64,000 bases of DNA from Cenococcum geophilum 1.58 (taxonomy: Eukaryota > Ascomycota > Dothideomycetes > Gloniales > Gloniaceae): positions 3,224,001 to 3,288,000 of the forward strand of contig KV748183.1 in NCBI GenBank assembly GCA_001692895.1, written 5' to 3'. Made by a program: the position numbers and the translations under genes. Numbering within the stretch: the first letter of the stretch is position 1; each line of letters opens with the position of its first letter. Below, in pieces: positions 36,239 through 47,700 of the stretch. The notes under the pieces were generated by a model, which worked only from the letters and a program-made list of their open reading frames with translations, searched no databases and was not told the DNA's origin.

Positions 36239-36401
36239 TGTTGGGAATATAGGCAAGTTGCTATTACGTGTTGCCGTGGCACTAGCGTAGCGAGGAGCCC
36301 TAGGCTCCTTACCTTCCCTTAAGTAAGAAGAATAGATTAATTAATAATTATTATACTGTCTATAACTTGTAGATATGTAATATTACCTTATAAAACTAAT
36401 A
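36239..36401 (+). repeat. Copia-A' 3' LTR (~163 bp)
   Basis: Begins TGTTGGGAATA and ends AACTAATA. Contains the hairpin gaggagc-cctag-gctcctt at 36292-36310. Shorter than the Copia-1 LTR because of an internal deletion after the first 15 bases. Confidence 0.8.
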
Positions 36402-37308
36402 AAGCTTACTACCGTTTTTAAAAGCGTTACTTTAGATAGTATAGTATATATACTAACTCTTACCCTACTATTATATATCAATATATTAATATATATATTA
36501 ACCTACCCTAGCTTATAGTTTTTAATAATAGCTTAAGTATATTCTTTATCCTTATATATTACTATATTAGGCTTAGCCACCTATAGCGGGTATATATATG
36601 GTTTAACCTCTAGCACCCTATTTACCTAAACATCCTTATATATCTCTACTATCCTTTAAAGTAGTAACTAGTACCATTTATAAAGCCTTTATCTTTAAAT
36701 GATCTAATAAGGATATAATTTGCCTAGTTTATATATTAATACCTAAAATGTAATAGCCTAGTTATATAGCCTTTACTTAAGAGGAAGTAGGCCAGCTTTT
36801 ACCTTTATTATTAGTAAAGTAATAGTACGGAACCCCCTAATAATAGCTTATACTATAATTCTTTACGCTTACTTAAAGAGCTATATTAGCTTTTATATTA
36901 TAAGCGGGTATTATATTAGTAATATATAGTCTACTACTAGTAGGACTAAGCTCTTAGCTAGCTACTTAACACTCTTAGGCTATAGTCCCTTTAATCTATA
37001 TAACGCTAGTACTACTTTAATAGCCTTACCCGCCTTATTTACTAGGTATACCTTAAACCTTAGTTTCTTATTAAGAATTACTTTAAGGATTTTAATATTC
37101 TATATTAGGGGAATTCCTTTTCCTTTAAATTAGAGTGGTATAGTAGTATTTTTACCCGCTTCTTTATATCTAGTAATATTACGGACCTTATATTAGCAGT
37201 AGTAGCACTATTAAAGAGAGACATAAACGGACTAGTAGTGGAAGTATAGGAGGTACTGGAACTAGTTAAACTATAGGACAAGAGGTGGCCGAGTTACGTA
37301 GTTAGTTA
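36402..37308 (-). pseudogene. LINE-2, 3' part (RT C-terminus to start of RNase H)
   Basis: Minus-strand frame with IKILKVILNKKLRFKVYL (about 37040-37100), then KAIKVVLALYRLKGL and a VVDYI block. This is the conserved post-RT region of Tad/I-type non-LTR retrotransposons (family: LGV-x-LD-x-KL-x-F, then a Leu-Lys-Gly-Leu block). The left end is cut by the Copia-A' LTR before RNase H is complete. The continuation towards the 5' end lies at 61694-62441, displaced by the nested insertions. Confidence 0.8.
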
Positions 37309-37579
37309 CGTTATAAGTTTAAAATATAAAAATGTGGGAATGTAGGAATATAGAGCGTACCGATATACTAATGTACTAACGTACTTAGTACATTTCTTAG
37401 GCGTAGTATTATATATTTAAAGGACTATAGTCCCTACTTAGATAGTTCTCTTTTTTATAATAAATCTTAGAATATAATTAGAGTTAATCTATTAGGCAAT
37501 TACTCTACTAGTTTTTATTACTTATATACCTAGCCTATTAATAAGTCTACCGTAGTATTTCCTATAAGGCTTCGTTATA
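37309..37579 (+). repeat. Gypsy-4 5' LTR (~271 bp)
   Basis: Ends cttcgttata. Aligns with 38439-38650 joined to 61632-61693, and in its 3' half with the Gypsy-1 LTR. Confidence 0.8.
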
Positions 37580-37619
37580 TATTTACTACTAAGGTTATAG
37601 TAGTAATAAGTTAAATAAT

Positions 37620-38232
37620 ATGCTATTAAAAGCACTAGCTATAACGCCGTTAACGGTAGCAACTACTTTAGGATTAGGTAATGATACTAGTATAGTAGAT
37701 ACTAACTTATAACTAGTTACGGTTAGATAGCTATAGGAAATAGTTAATTAATTAATAGACAATAATAGGATACTTAAAGAGAGAATTAATAGAATTGGAG
37801 CAGCTAAGGTTAAGCTACTATTAATTAAGCGATTCTTAGGGGAGAAGTTAAAGCTTAAAGGATTCCTTATATAAATGAACTTTAAGGTTATATAAGAAGG
37901 GATAAAGCTAGTAATATCTATAGACTAAGTAGCTTATATAGGATTGTTCCTAATAGGGAGAGTACTTAAGTAGTTTAAACCTTACTTTGCGGAGGTATAA
38001 GAATATAGTATAGTAACTACTAACTAAAAAGTATAATATATATTTGCTAGTTAAAACGGGTTTATAAAACGGTTAATATAGATATTTAGAGATCTAGAAG
38101 TAACTACTATAGTAAAATAAAAGCTTTAAAACCTAGTATAATAAACCTTAGTAATTAAGTATACAACGTAGTTTTAAATATTGGCTATATAGGTTAAATA
38201 GAACGATAAGGCGCTTATAGCATAATATAAAT
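37620..38232 (+). pseudogene. Gypsy-4 truncated gag
   Basis: ATG at 37620, reading MLLKALAITPLTVATTLG and KVKLLLIKRFLGEKLKLKGF, co-linear with Gypsy-1 gag from 17396 to about 18012. The match ends near 38232, followed by a short cagcattt-type repeat (38240-38300) and AT-rich sequence to 38438 with no recognisable content. No pol. Confidence 0.8.
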
Positions 38233-38438
38233 ACGGTAGGGAAAAATTTACCAGCATTTAGCCAGCATTTCGCAGCATTTTCAGCATTTTTAGTATTTGA
38301 AAAAGACTATGCGCCTTAAGCAGTATATAGGCAGCTATATTTATATATTATATAATTTTTTTTATTTTTAGATAGTATATTAGATATAATATATTGTATA
38401 ATGATTTTTTTAAAATCACTTATAAATTACATAAGTTA

Positions 38439-38650
38439 TATTATAAGTTTAGAATATAAAAATATAAGAATATAAGAATATAAAGTGTACTAACGTACTT
38501 AGTATATTTCTTAGGCGCAGTATTATATATTTAAAGGACTATAGTCCCTACCTAGATAGTTCTCTTTTTTATAGTAAATCTTAGAATATAATTAGAGTTA
38601 ATCTATTAGGCAACTACTCTACCAGTAGTTATTACTTTATTAACTTATTC
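38439..38650 (+). repeat. Gypsy-4 3' LTR, left part
   Basis: Co-linear with 37309-37525. Interrupted after tattc by the TRIM-like element and resumed at 61632. Confidence 0.85.
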
Positions 38651-38847
38651 TGTAAGCTTTGCAGTATATAGGAATTAAACAAGCGACTTTTTTTTTGTAA
38701 ATCTATAGAAATCAAGTGGTATAAATATATGAGGAAGGTGTAAGAAATAAGATAAAAGGGGGTACTAATGCGTAGCTAAAATAGGGTGATACGCAGTCGA
38801 GACAGGGTCGTGTTTTGGTAGGGTATTAGTACCAGTAGTTAGTTACA
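38651..38847 (-). repeat. TRIM left LTR (197 bp)
   Basis: Begins TGTAAGCTTT and ends TAGTTAGTTACA. It preserves the uninterrupted form of the Copia-D target (tggtagggtattag near 38817-38830). Confidence 0.92.
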
Positions 38848-39505
38848 CACCCCCCCAGATTTGACGGTGTAGTCAAAGCTATAGAAAATAAATAAAGGTA
38901 GAAGCTGTACCAAAAATAGGAAATTTAGATATAATTTAGAGTGGTAAAAGGACAGGGTAATAGTGTTTAAAAGCTGTTTAATTATATTAACGTGCTTTAG
39001 AAGCTGCTTAATCGTATTAACGTGCTTATAGAAACTGCTTAATTATATTAACGTGCTTTAGAAGCTGCTTAATTATATTAACGTACTTACGGAATTTAAA
39101 TAAAATTTACCTAGTGCTAAATATAGCAGTATTGCAAGTCGGTATTATAGAAGCTAGGGTTAGGCAGGGTCCAATTAGTATCTTAATGAAAACCTTATTT
39201 TAACATTCTAAACTTTTAATTTAATTCGTCCGTTTGTCGGTCGGTTAGTTATATAGTCGGAGTCGTACGGTCAGTCGGGTTTGGTTCAATCAATGTTTAA
39301 TATATTCGATATGTTTGATATTTAATATTTAATATTCGATTTAATTAATGTTCTATTATCTATCCGTTTAGTAAATAAAGAAGCTTAAAACACTTATAAA
39401 GGTGGAAGAAGTAGTGACTTCTTAAATAAGGTAGTAGATTAATTGCTTAATAAGCACTAAATATACAGATTAGATGTAGTACGGTAGGTAGGCCGGGCTT
39501 ATAAC
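38848..39505. other. TRIM internal region
   Basis: 658 bases without a coding domain. Contains a polypurine tract (complement) at its left end, a minisatellite at 38965-39095, and a ttttaatttaattcgtcc stretch near 39220-39240 matching the leader of the 3600-4084 gag remnant, including its former ATG. Confidence 0.75.
38965..39095. repeat. Minisatellite, four ~32-bp units
   Basis: Four successive units containing agctg(c/t)ttaat and tattaacgtgctt. Unit differences are mostly transitions. Confidence 0.85.
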
Positions 39506-39673
39506 TATAAGCTTTACAGTATATGGGAATTAAACGAGCGACTTTTTTGTAAATCTATGGAAATTAAGTGGTATAAATATATAAGGAAGGTGTAAGAAAT
39601 AAGATAAAAGGGGGTACTAATGCGTAGCTAAAACAGGGTGATACGTAGTCGAGACAGGGTCGTGTTTTAGTAG
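39506..39673 (-). repeat. TRIM right LTR, left part
   Basis: Starts tataagctttacag (TG to TA) and breaks off at the Copia-D insertion; the remaining 26 bases are at 61601-61626. It is three T's shorter than the left LTR in the poly-T run. Confidence 0.92.
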
Positions 39674-39839
39674 TGTTGGTTATATAGAGTAACTCACTAA
39701 TAACGACTACTTGAGTAGGTTATAGTGATGATGGTTAATAAAGCTTATTTATTGGAATAAGGAAGGGCGAGGAGCTTAAGACTCCTCGCTACGCTAGTGC
39801 CGCGGCGTCACGTGACGACCGCTTGCCTTATTCCCGACA
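39674..39839 (-). repeat. Copia-D 3' LTR (166 bp)
   Basis: Plus-strand form begins TGTTGGTTAT and ends TTCCCGACA. Hairpin gcgaggag/ctcctcgc at 39767-39789. The sequence just right of it, ctagtaactcttcttttatag, is the complement of the polypurine region seen upstream of the Copia-1 3' LTR. Confidence 0.93.
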
Positions 39840-39874
39840 CTAGTAACTCTTCTTTTATAGTTGCTATCTATATA

Positions 39875-40100
39875 ATAATAATAATTCATTGCTTAACGTC
39901 CGATTTGGATCCCTATTGGGCCCACGCGGACTACTCCTTATTTACATATAGGGAGAAAACTCAACTTAAGAAAGACTTAACTTAAGAAAACCCCGTGATC
40001 CATCTCCTTGCCTCTTGGGACTCGCCTATAAGGCGCCTACAAGGCGCCTACAAGTTACCTGTGGTGCTCCTACTACCTTACTTTTTAACCTCCTTAGGAA
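39875..40100 (-). other. LINE-1 3' UTR
   Basis: Non-coding, with short direct repeats: two near copies of acttaagaaa (about 39962-39990) and aaggcgcctac repeated near 40029-40050. Confidence 0.55.
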
Positions 40101-43100
40101 CCACTGCTGCCGTAACTAGCCTACGGACGCGCTAGTATTGTATACTTTACTCTGCTACTATAGAGTCATTAGGGGGCGCCCGTTGCTCGCCCCCCCGCCC
40201 TTTATTATTATTTCCTTTGCGACCTAGAACTAGTTTAGTATATTTTGGCTAATAAGCTACTAGGTAACCGCCTTAAGGCCTTTTTATATTGAAAGTAGTG
40301 TCTTATAGTTCTCTATGCTAGCTACTAAGAGTATTACTTCTTAGTTAGTACGTAAGGAGCATAATAGTATTACGTGTTTTGGTGTCTATCTTAGCCAGCT
40401 ATATTTACATCTTAGGCTACCTACTAGGATACCCACCCAGTAGAGCTAGTCTTTTAGTCCTATTATTCCTATTCTTAAAAGCGTTGCTATTATATTTTCT
40501 GCCTTTATTAGGCCTTTTTAGAGCCCTAGGGTGTCTACCCCCTATAGCGTTAACTATGCTACGGCTTAGGTTCCTCTTACCTTAGTTAGCCTCTATACCT
40601 TTAACTCCTATATACCTCTCCAGCGTTAGTCTAGCTAGTATTATATTGCGGTAGATAGTTTCCTAGCGTTCTTTCGTGCTCTACTTTAGCTCCTTTCTCT
40701 CTCTTACTATTATCCTTACTGGCCTCTTACGCGTTTCCCTTCCTCCTCTATATAGGCCTGGGCCCTAAAGCAGCACTATTCTTCTTCTACTTTCTTTACC
40801 TGTTTCTCCAATATATCTTCCCTACTTTAGGGTTATTAGTTTGTTCTCCTATAAGGCGCCCTAAGGTCCCTCCATAGTTTATTTAGGCGTATCTTAATAT
40901 ACTTTATAACATTAAAGTTATATTTCTTTTACGCCCTTTATATTATAGCGGCTTTAATATATAGTTATAGGGGGGGGAATATTAGCTTCCTTCTTAAGCA
41001 GAGCTGTGGCCGTTCGCTTATATCCGCCTGTTATACTCTAAAGGCAGGCTGTTTAAACCTTTTAGAGTGGTTTAAGGAGCGATTTAGGGGGGCCTTTCTT
41101 AGGTTCTCTAATGGCCCAGATACTAGACCTATACGTCATAGTTAGCCGGATAACTACTATATATAGTAGGCGTGACCTCTAGAAGCATGGACCCTATATA
41201 GAATTAACAATCCTAGATAATGCGGTATACTGTACTTGGCCCTTACGGCCGCTTGCGCCGCATATACGCTCCACCAAAGCTTACTGTCTACCTATACTCC
41301 TAATACTCTTAGGCCCTAAACTAGTTAACCCCTAAAGCCTTAGATACAAATTATGTGCTAGAGATCTATAGATTAGTTGCGTTTTCTTATAAAATAGATT
41401 AGCTGGTATTTCTCTAGTAAGAATTAGACTCTATGTCGTCTTGCCTATTCTATATAGGTATTATATACTTTCTTTAGTGTTCTACAATTCTCTGCGGCTG
41501 TTGGCCTGTATATAATTAGGTTTATATCGTTAATAAAGCCTATCCCCTAGGTCGCCCCTTCCTTAAAGGAGTTAAGTAGGTTGCTTATAAAGAAAAGGAA
41601 GAGTATAGGTAAGAGGGGTAATCCTTATAGTATTCCTGTTGCAACTGTAATAGGGGGGCTTTGGTATCTGCTAAAGACTAATAATGTTTTTTTTTAACCT
41701 ATAAACCCTTAAACAAATTATATAATCTATTCTGGGAAGCCTTTTGCCCTAAGGATATATAGGAGATGCTTATGGGGTATATTATTGTAGGCGCCACTAA
41801 TATCTAGGCTGAGTATTAATACTATAAAGTCCCTTCGCATCGCCTATGCAGATTTAATGGTGGCAGTAAGTAGCATAAGTGCTAATAGTGTTAAGCGGTT
41901 CTTTCTTGCCCCTATTTAGCTTTATGGTAGTAGGGCGTGTTCCTTAGCTATATCTACTATACGGTCCACTATTACCCTTTCTAAGATCTTACTAAGGGTA
42001 TTCTCTAAGGTAATAGGGCGGTAGCTTCCTAGGAGTAAGTAGTTTGCTTTACCTTCTTTACATAGGATAAACGTTGTTATAGCTCTTCTAAGTCTTAGGT
42101 AGTAGCCTATTACAAAGCATGCTCTAGCTATATCCGCAAGCTAAGGTGCTATTAGTGGTCCGCAGGTCTTTAGGGCTTCATTTAGGATCCTATCTAGTCC
42201 TAGTGCTATATTATTTAAAAGGCGGCTAATGGTTCTAGCCATTTCTTTAGTTATTATGTCACTGTCAACCCTTAGGCGAGTCACCAGTGCTTCGCCTGTG
42301 ATATTACTAAGGTCTGCTAAAGCTGGTTAAGGGAAAAATCTTTCTATAAGGATCTTTGCCTTCTTATTATTATTGCTTATAGCTAGTAATTTACCTAGTC
42401 TTTGTAGGGGCGGAAGGTATAGGTCTTCTACTAGACGTCCCGCCTTTTTCTTTACCTATTTTACTATTTTTTAAAGACCTTTGTTATAGGGGAGGCTCGG
42501 GTTAGTAGTATGCTTATTTATAAACCATCTCTAGCTATTCCTTACTTCTTTTTTTAGGGTATTCTTTAGCTGGTTTCTTATGTCTTTATATTATCTCTTA
42601 TCTTTAGGATTATAGCTACTTATATATTTTCTTCTTGCTTATTGTTAGCTAGTGATAAGAATTACGTATTATGCGGACCATGCGTGTCGCGCGTAGGGGC
42701 CTAGTTTTAAGACCGGGCAGTGCTCTTCTAGCCTATTTTTAATTGCTGCCTAGATCCTTTCTAGTCTTTGGTTAATTTCCTTAGGGGTAGCTAATAAGCC
42801 TCGCTTGTTTAGTATTGGGTGGATTTCTTCTAGGTCTTAAAGTTATTATTTAACTATATTAAGGAAGCTGTCTGTCTTAAGCTTTCTTATTACGTATCTT
42901 TTACTATTTAGTTACGCCTTAATATTTAGATCTAGCTGTATCTAGATAGGGATATGGTCTAAGGCGAGTGCCTATTCTTCTTTAGGTTTGTACTTTTTAA
43001 GTCTCTAGTATAGGCCTTTATCTATAAATATAAGGTTAATTATGCTTTTAGCGGTACCTTATTGCCATATAATTGCTTTTAGGGGGGTAGCCAGCTTAAG

Positions 43101-43835
43101 GCCCCCGGTGTCTATAGCTCTTAGTAGGCACTCTACCTATTATTTAGCAGCAATATAGATACCCCCCTACCGCGGGTGGTAGAGGTTTATATCTCCTAAT
43201 AGGATAGACTTTATGCCTTTGGTTTCTAGTAAGCTTATTACTAATATAATGTTCTCTGTTTATAGGACCCCTTTAACCCTAGGGTTATATATATTAATAA
43301 TCTGTACCGGTCCCCTATATGTCTGGATTGTTATTACTATAATATCTAGGTTAACTGCCTACTATAACTATAAGGATAGGCTGATAGCCTTGCTGATTAT
43401 AAAGTATACGCGTGTAGCTGCTTTTGGTTCGTATAGGAGCTAAAATCCTTAGGGGTAGTATGTTAATTGTGTGTAGGCATTATAATACGGCTCTTGTATA
43501 GCAAGGATATAGTATTTCTCTAGGTCTAGGCTGTCTAGTAAGGGCCTTGCGAGACAGTGGTTTGTATTGCCGCAGTTATACTGTATAATGGATAGGTGGC
43601 GGACCCCTAGCGAGGGTCCTTCGCCTCTCCTTCGTTCCTCGCTTCTTCTGTTTCCACTTTCTCTAGGACATTTAGAACTTCTGTCTCTTATATCTGCACC
43701 CTAGTTACTACTTATTTTATATAGAGCTTTCCATTCCCGTATCTTGTGTTCCTACTAGCGCTTCTATATCTAAATCTGTTATTGTCTCCGGTTCTTCCCC
43801 TGTTCTTGCTAGTTAGCTGTGTGCCCTTTAAGAGA
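40100..43835 (-). pseudogene. LINE-1 ORF2: endonuclease, reverse transcriptase, C-terminal region
   Basis: Read leftwards. The end of an ORF1-like sequence gives way to endonuclease (SIIQYNC near 43575, AIQEPYYN, VQIINIYNPR near 43290, catalytic block LLGDINLYHPR at 43165-43205, LDHIPI near 42950). RT follows, with GSYRPITLENTLSKILERVI (about 41970-42030), IVLILSLDIGGAYNNI (about 41795-41840), GILQGLPLLPILFLFF (about 41590-41640) and active site GFINDINLI at 41515-41540 (family F-x-D-D). A post-RT block with LRVLGV is near 41300, then an RNase-H-like C-terminus to about 40100. Stops are sparser than in the surrounding Copia. Confidence 0.88.
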
Positions 43836-43849
43836 TTGATATCTATATA

Positions 43850-45677
43850 TAAATACTGCTTAACTAGTATAATAAATATTAATCCTTTTTACTTACTATT
43901 GCTATTATAATATAAGTCTCGCTATTCTAAAATTTGTCTTTTAGCATATAGTGCTTTCTTACTTAGAGTTATAGGTGTATATTATATTAGGGCCGCTAAG
44001 GCGCTAGTTATAAGCAAGCCAATAGTAATTTTCTATCTTAGGGATGGAAAATCCTAATTAACTAGTTGGAATTAGGGTCTATAAATTATTATACTTCTAT
44101 TCCCTTTTAACTTAACCTTTAACCTATATATATAGAGTGTTTATATTAATAAACGTTTCTAGAGCCTTATTTAGGTTTACCTCTATTATTATATCTACTA
44201 AGTTATCTTAGCTATTAATTTATTAAATCTTAAAAAGTTTTTACCGTTTATAAGATTGCTAAAGTACTATAATATTAATTATAAGGCGCTTCTTCTTTAT
44301 AGTATTAAGCTTAATTAAATACTTATAGAGGGAATATAAGTTAGTATATATAATTATAGGGATAACGGGAAGTTTCAGTCAATCTATAATTATCTTTAGG
44401 GTAGTTTTAATTATAATTGCTATATTAACTCCATTAACCATTCTATATATCTCTAACGCTAAAACACTTTAAGTAATATACTTACTCTTAGTTAAGCTTT
44501 AATAGATAAGATTACCGTAAATTATAAAGTTATTTTCTCTAGTAGGCTTATTTGTAATAATAATCTTATATCCTAACTAGGAGCTAAAATCTTTATTATT
44601 TATAAATAATCTATTAATAAATATAAAGAGCTTAGTAATGGGAAGATTAATAGGTATATAGAGTAATCCCTAATTAAGATGGTTTATTTACTAGGAAAGA
44701 CGTTTATTTAAGGTAAGAACGTTATCCTTAGTTAGTTTTTAGTATTAGGTAGTAATAAAGAGATTAAATAAAGCCTTAGGTTAATAGATAGAAGTAATAT
44801 AAGCTCTATAAGCGCGTTACTCTATATATCCTTACTTTAGAGAATTAACGTTAATAACGTTAATCTTCTTACCTTAACCCTTTTGGCGTAAAGTAATAAA
44901 ATCCTTATTTAGGGAGAGAATGCATTTATTAAAAAGTAATAGTGTTATTAAATTAAGCTTTTCCTTTAGCTTTGCTATAAGATTTGCCTTTACTAGCTTA
45001 TCTTCTTTAAGAGCTAAGAATTAGTTATCTCCTAAGATAATTATATTATTAGTTTATATACTAATAATTCTAAATAGAGTTCCTATAGTTATAATAAGGA
45101 AGTATAAATTAAACGTAGAAGTAGTTATTAAAAGCTTCTCTTTATAGTGCTTGCTATAGGTAGCCTACTAATAAGTTCCTACCTCTGCGATTCTATATAA
45201 TGGCTTAAGTATAACTATAATTATATCTTTAGGATATTAGTAGCGAATTTACTTTAGAAGGTATACTAATATTAAGCGCTAAAGGTGCATTTTTAATTAG
45301 GTATAGGCCTAGGTAATATCTTATAAATAAACCGCCATTCTATTCTTTATTAAGGAGGAAGCTAGCGTAATAATAACTTACTAACTAGCTTATTAAATTA
45401 TAGGGGATTATATAAGAATTACCTTCTTACTATTATTATTATAACCTTAAATAATAAGCCTTAATTTTTTAAATAAGGCGTTAGTAGCTTTGCCTTTAAT
45501 CTCGTTAACTATTCTTAACTTAAAGACTCCTCTTATAATAAGACTATTAATCTCCTACTTATTAGATGCTTAAAAAGGAGCTCCTAAAGTTATAATATAA
45601 CCTTTCTTTTAGAGCTATTTTATAAGTTTAAAGTTAGTCTTCTCCTTAGTTGTTATAAAGGCCATTAATAGCTTAAC
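43850..45677 (-). pseudogene. Copia-D RNase H and RT (3' piece)
   Basis: Complement of the Copia-1 region 7920-9850. RNase H tail at about 44110-44340, and the RT active-site region (complement of taatataattatctta) near 45020-45050. Ends at the Gypsy-3 insertion in the linker before RT. Confidence 0.85.
43991..44067 (-). repeat. Palindrome module, copy 3
   Basis: Palindrome core at 44028-44052. Orientation relative to the Copia-D coding strand is the same as in Copia-1. Confidence 0.83.
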
Positions 45678-45892
45678 TATAAGGGATATTATTGCGGATA
45701 CCTTGGGTTGCCCTTAGGACAACCCCCGGACGCCCCTTAAATAGTTATTAGTTACGTGCCGGAGGTATATGCCCGTAGTATATAGTCTTTACAATCCTAG
45801 AGGCCTTACCTCCTTAAGAATTCGTCTCTCTTACCAATCTATCCTATTCCAATTGTGTCCTTATAGCCCCCTATCTATAAGATCCCCTTATA
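45678..45892 (+). repeat. Gypsy-3 5' LTR (215 bp)
   Basis: Begins TATAAGGGATATT (TG to TA) and ends CCCCTTATA (CA to TA). Confidence 0.93.
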
Positions 45893-46009
45893 TTTAAATC
45901 CTTCCTACTCTTTTTTAGAAGGGTAGTTGGCTTTAAGGACTAGATTGTTTGTTTATATCTTTTATTTATAACTACTATCCTCCCTTAAAATCTCGCGACG
46001 ACCTAAATA

Positions 46010-47700
46010 GAAACTCTATAGATACCTTATGGGGAGCTATCGCGTAAAGGTAGAAAGGTCCCTCTAATAGCAAGAGATTGCGATAATATAACCCTCTAGG
46101 TAAGACGGCTAAACGAGCCCCAATACCTAGATGCTCTAGGAGCTTAAAGACTTTCGTATACCTATAGTCACCGCTAAGGAAAACGCAGACACCCTCTATA
46201 ATAGTCGTAACGCTGCTAGAAAGCAACTAGAACCCCTCTGGCCCTACCTAGGCTAATTAGAAGATTAAGCGCTAGAGGTAACTTTAAGATCTTCCCCTAA
46301 GCTAGAAATGCCAGAGGAATATACTAATATGTTTAACTAGGAAACTAACCGGAACCCTCCTAGAAGACCACCGGCCTATAATTAGTATAGTAGCGGTATA
46401 TAGACCGCTTATAAGCTAAGCGGGCCTACCCCTTTAGGTAATCTAAGCTAATTACTAACTTAAGACCCGAGCCTCGTTGGGAAGCCTATACTAGCTACTA
46501 GTACTAACACTACCTCTATAGTAGGAGCCTCCCTAGGCCTAAGTTTAGAAGGTTAAGAGCTCTATACCAATCTCCTTTAAAATAGATATTAGGAAGCTGT
46601 CGCAAGGCTCTCGGAAGCTATGCGGAAGGAAGCCACTAATAAATATATTAGAACCCTCTAAGGGTAAATTTAAATCTAGTAGGGTCTAATCTAAGCTAGG
46701 CAAATTTTTTTATAACCTAGCTAAGGTTAAGGGCTTTTTAGAAGCTACTTAGTACCTATTTAAGGAGGTATAGAAGACTTAGAGAGTTATCTACGCTATA
46801 AATAGAAAAAGGATATAGATTAACTGGCTAAGGCCTTTAGTAATTTAGAACTCCGCTATAGACCTAACGCCCAGTAGTTGGACAATTAGGTTCGTAAGGT
46901 AGATAACTTCTTTAAGATACTAATAATACGAGATAATACTAAAGAGCGTATACGCTAGATTATTAGCAAGATTAAAGACTAATTGCTAAACCAGATCGCA
47001 CTTAATTAGCTTAATAAAGAGCAAATTACTATATAGCCACAGCTGTAAACCTTTCTAAAGAAATAGACTTAAGATCTATATATCGTATAATATAATAATA
47101 TAGAGCTATTCTAGAATGGGATATAGCTGGACCGCTATAACTTCCGCTAGTTTATAAACTTTATAGAAACTTATACTTAGTAGATAGATCTAAAGCCCTT
47201 TAAAAATAAGGACAGTAGCATCCGTAAGAAGGAGAAGATTAGGTTTATCTAGGCTAGAATTAAGCTAGTAATTTATAACGAAATAAAGTATATAGGAGCC
47301 CTATTGCGGATCACTATATATACGGATTTTAAATAAGCAGTTCTAAACGCTAAAGATATAGTAAGGAACTAGACCTTTTCTAGTAGAAAGCTAGGGGGCC
47401 ACTAGAAGCGTAGGCACTTTAGTAGTAATATAGGGCAGACCTAACCTTTAAAGAAGCCGTTCTTAAAGAGAACTTTAAAAGGGTTAAAGTTAGGAACCTT
47501 AAATAATAGGAAAGACTTTTAGGGATAACTTAATACCTATTTAGCACCTTTATAGGAACACTCTAAGAAGTTAAAAGAAAACTCTAGAGGTAGATTCTAT
47601 TAGAAAAATAAGTAGGGTGATAACCGCACTAATAATCTAAAAAAAGAAAAGCCCTAGTTGCGAACCTCTCCTAGTTATAACTAGGGCAAGATATAGAAGG
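46010..47700 (+). pseudogene. Gypsy-3 gag
   Basis: Plus-strand frame with stretches such as NPPRRPPAYN, RLSEAMRKEATNKYI, LAKAFSNLELRYRPN, and a capsid-like part with LKPFKNKDSSIRKKEKI and ALLRITIYTDFKQAVLNAK (about 47190-47370). Followed by a basic region. A CCHC knuckle is not seen. RIP-type stops. Confidence 0.65.

Larger units (their letters stand above)
34366..36401 (+). mobile_element. Copia-A': 5'-truncated copy of the Copia-1 family
   Basis: Aligns co-linearly to Copia-1 from about 7935 to the end, including the palindrome module and the region before the LTR. Its LTR (36239-36401) is shorter and more diverged. It begins abruptly near 34366 in the linker between integrase and RT. It is more heavily mutated than Copia-1: nearly every CpA/TpG in the shared region has become TpA. 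Confidence 0.88.
39875..43839 (-). mobile_element. LINE-1: Tad/I-like non-LTR retrotransposon, 5'-truncated
   Basis: Inserted in the 3' UTR of Copia-D. A 10-bp target duplication, tatctatata, is seen at 39865-39874 and 43840-43849. The 3' end (left) carries an ATT-type tail (complement of ataataataat). The element contains endonuclease, RT and a C-terminal region but begins inside the end of the gag-like first ORF, so it is 5'-truncated, as is usual for target-primed insertion. The empty site survives in Copia-1 near 9853-9870. Confidence 0.9.

Noticed and set aside
40379-40585. 68-codon plus-strand open frame rich in Leu and Pro
   Set aside because: Lies opposite the LINE-1 C-terminal coding region; a mirror frame where antisense stops become Leu codons.
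43213-43443. 76-codon plus-strand open frame
   Set aside because: Antisense to the LINE-1 endonuclease motifs; no independent evidence of coding.
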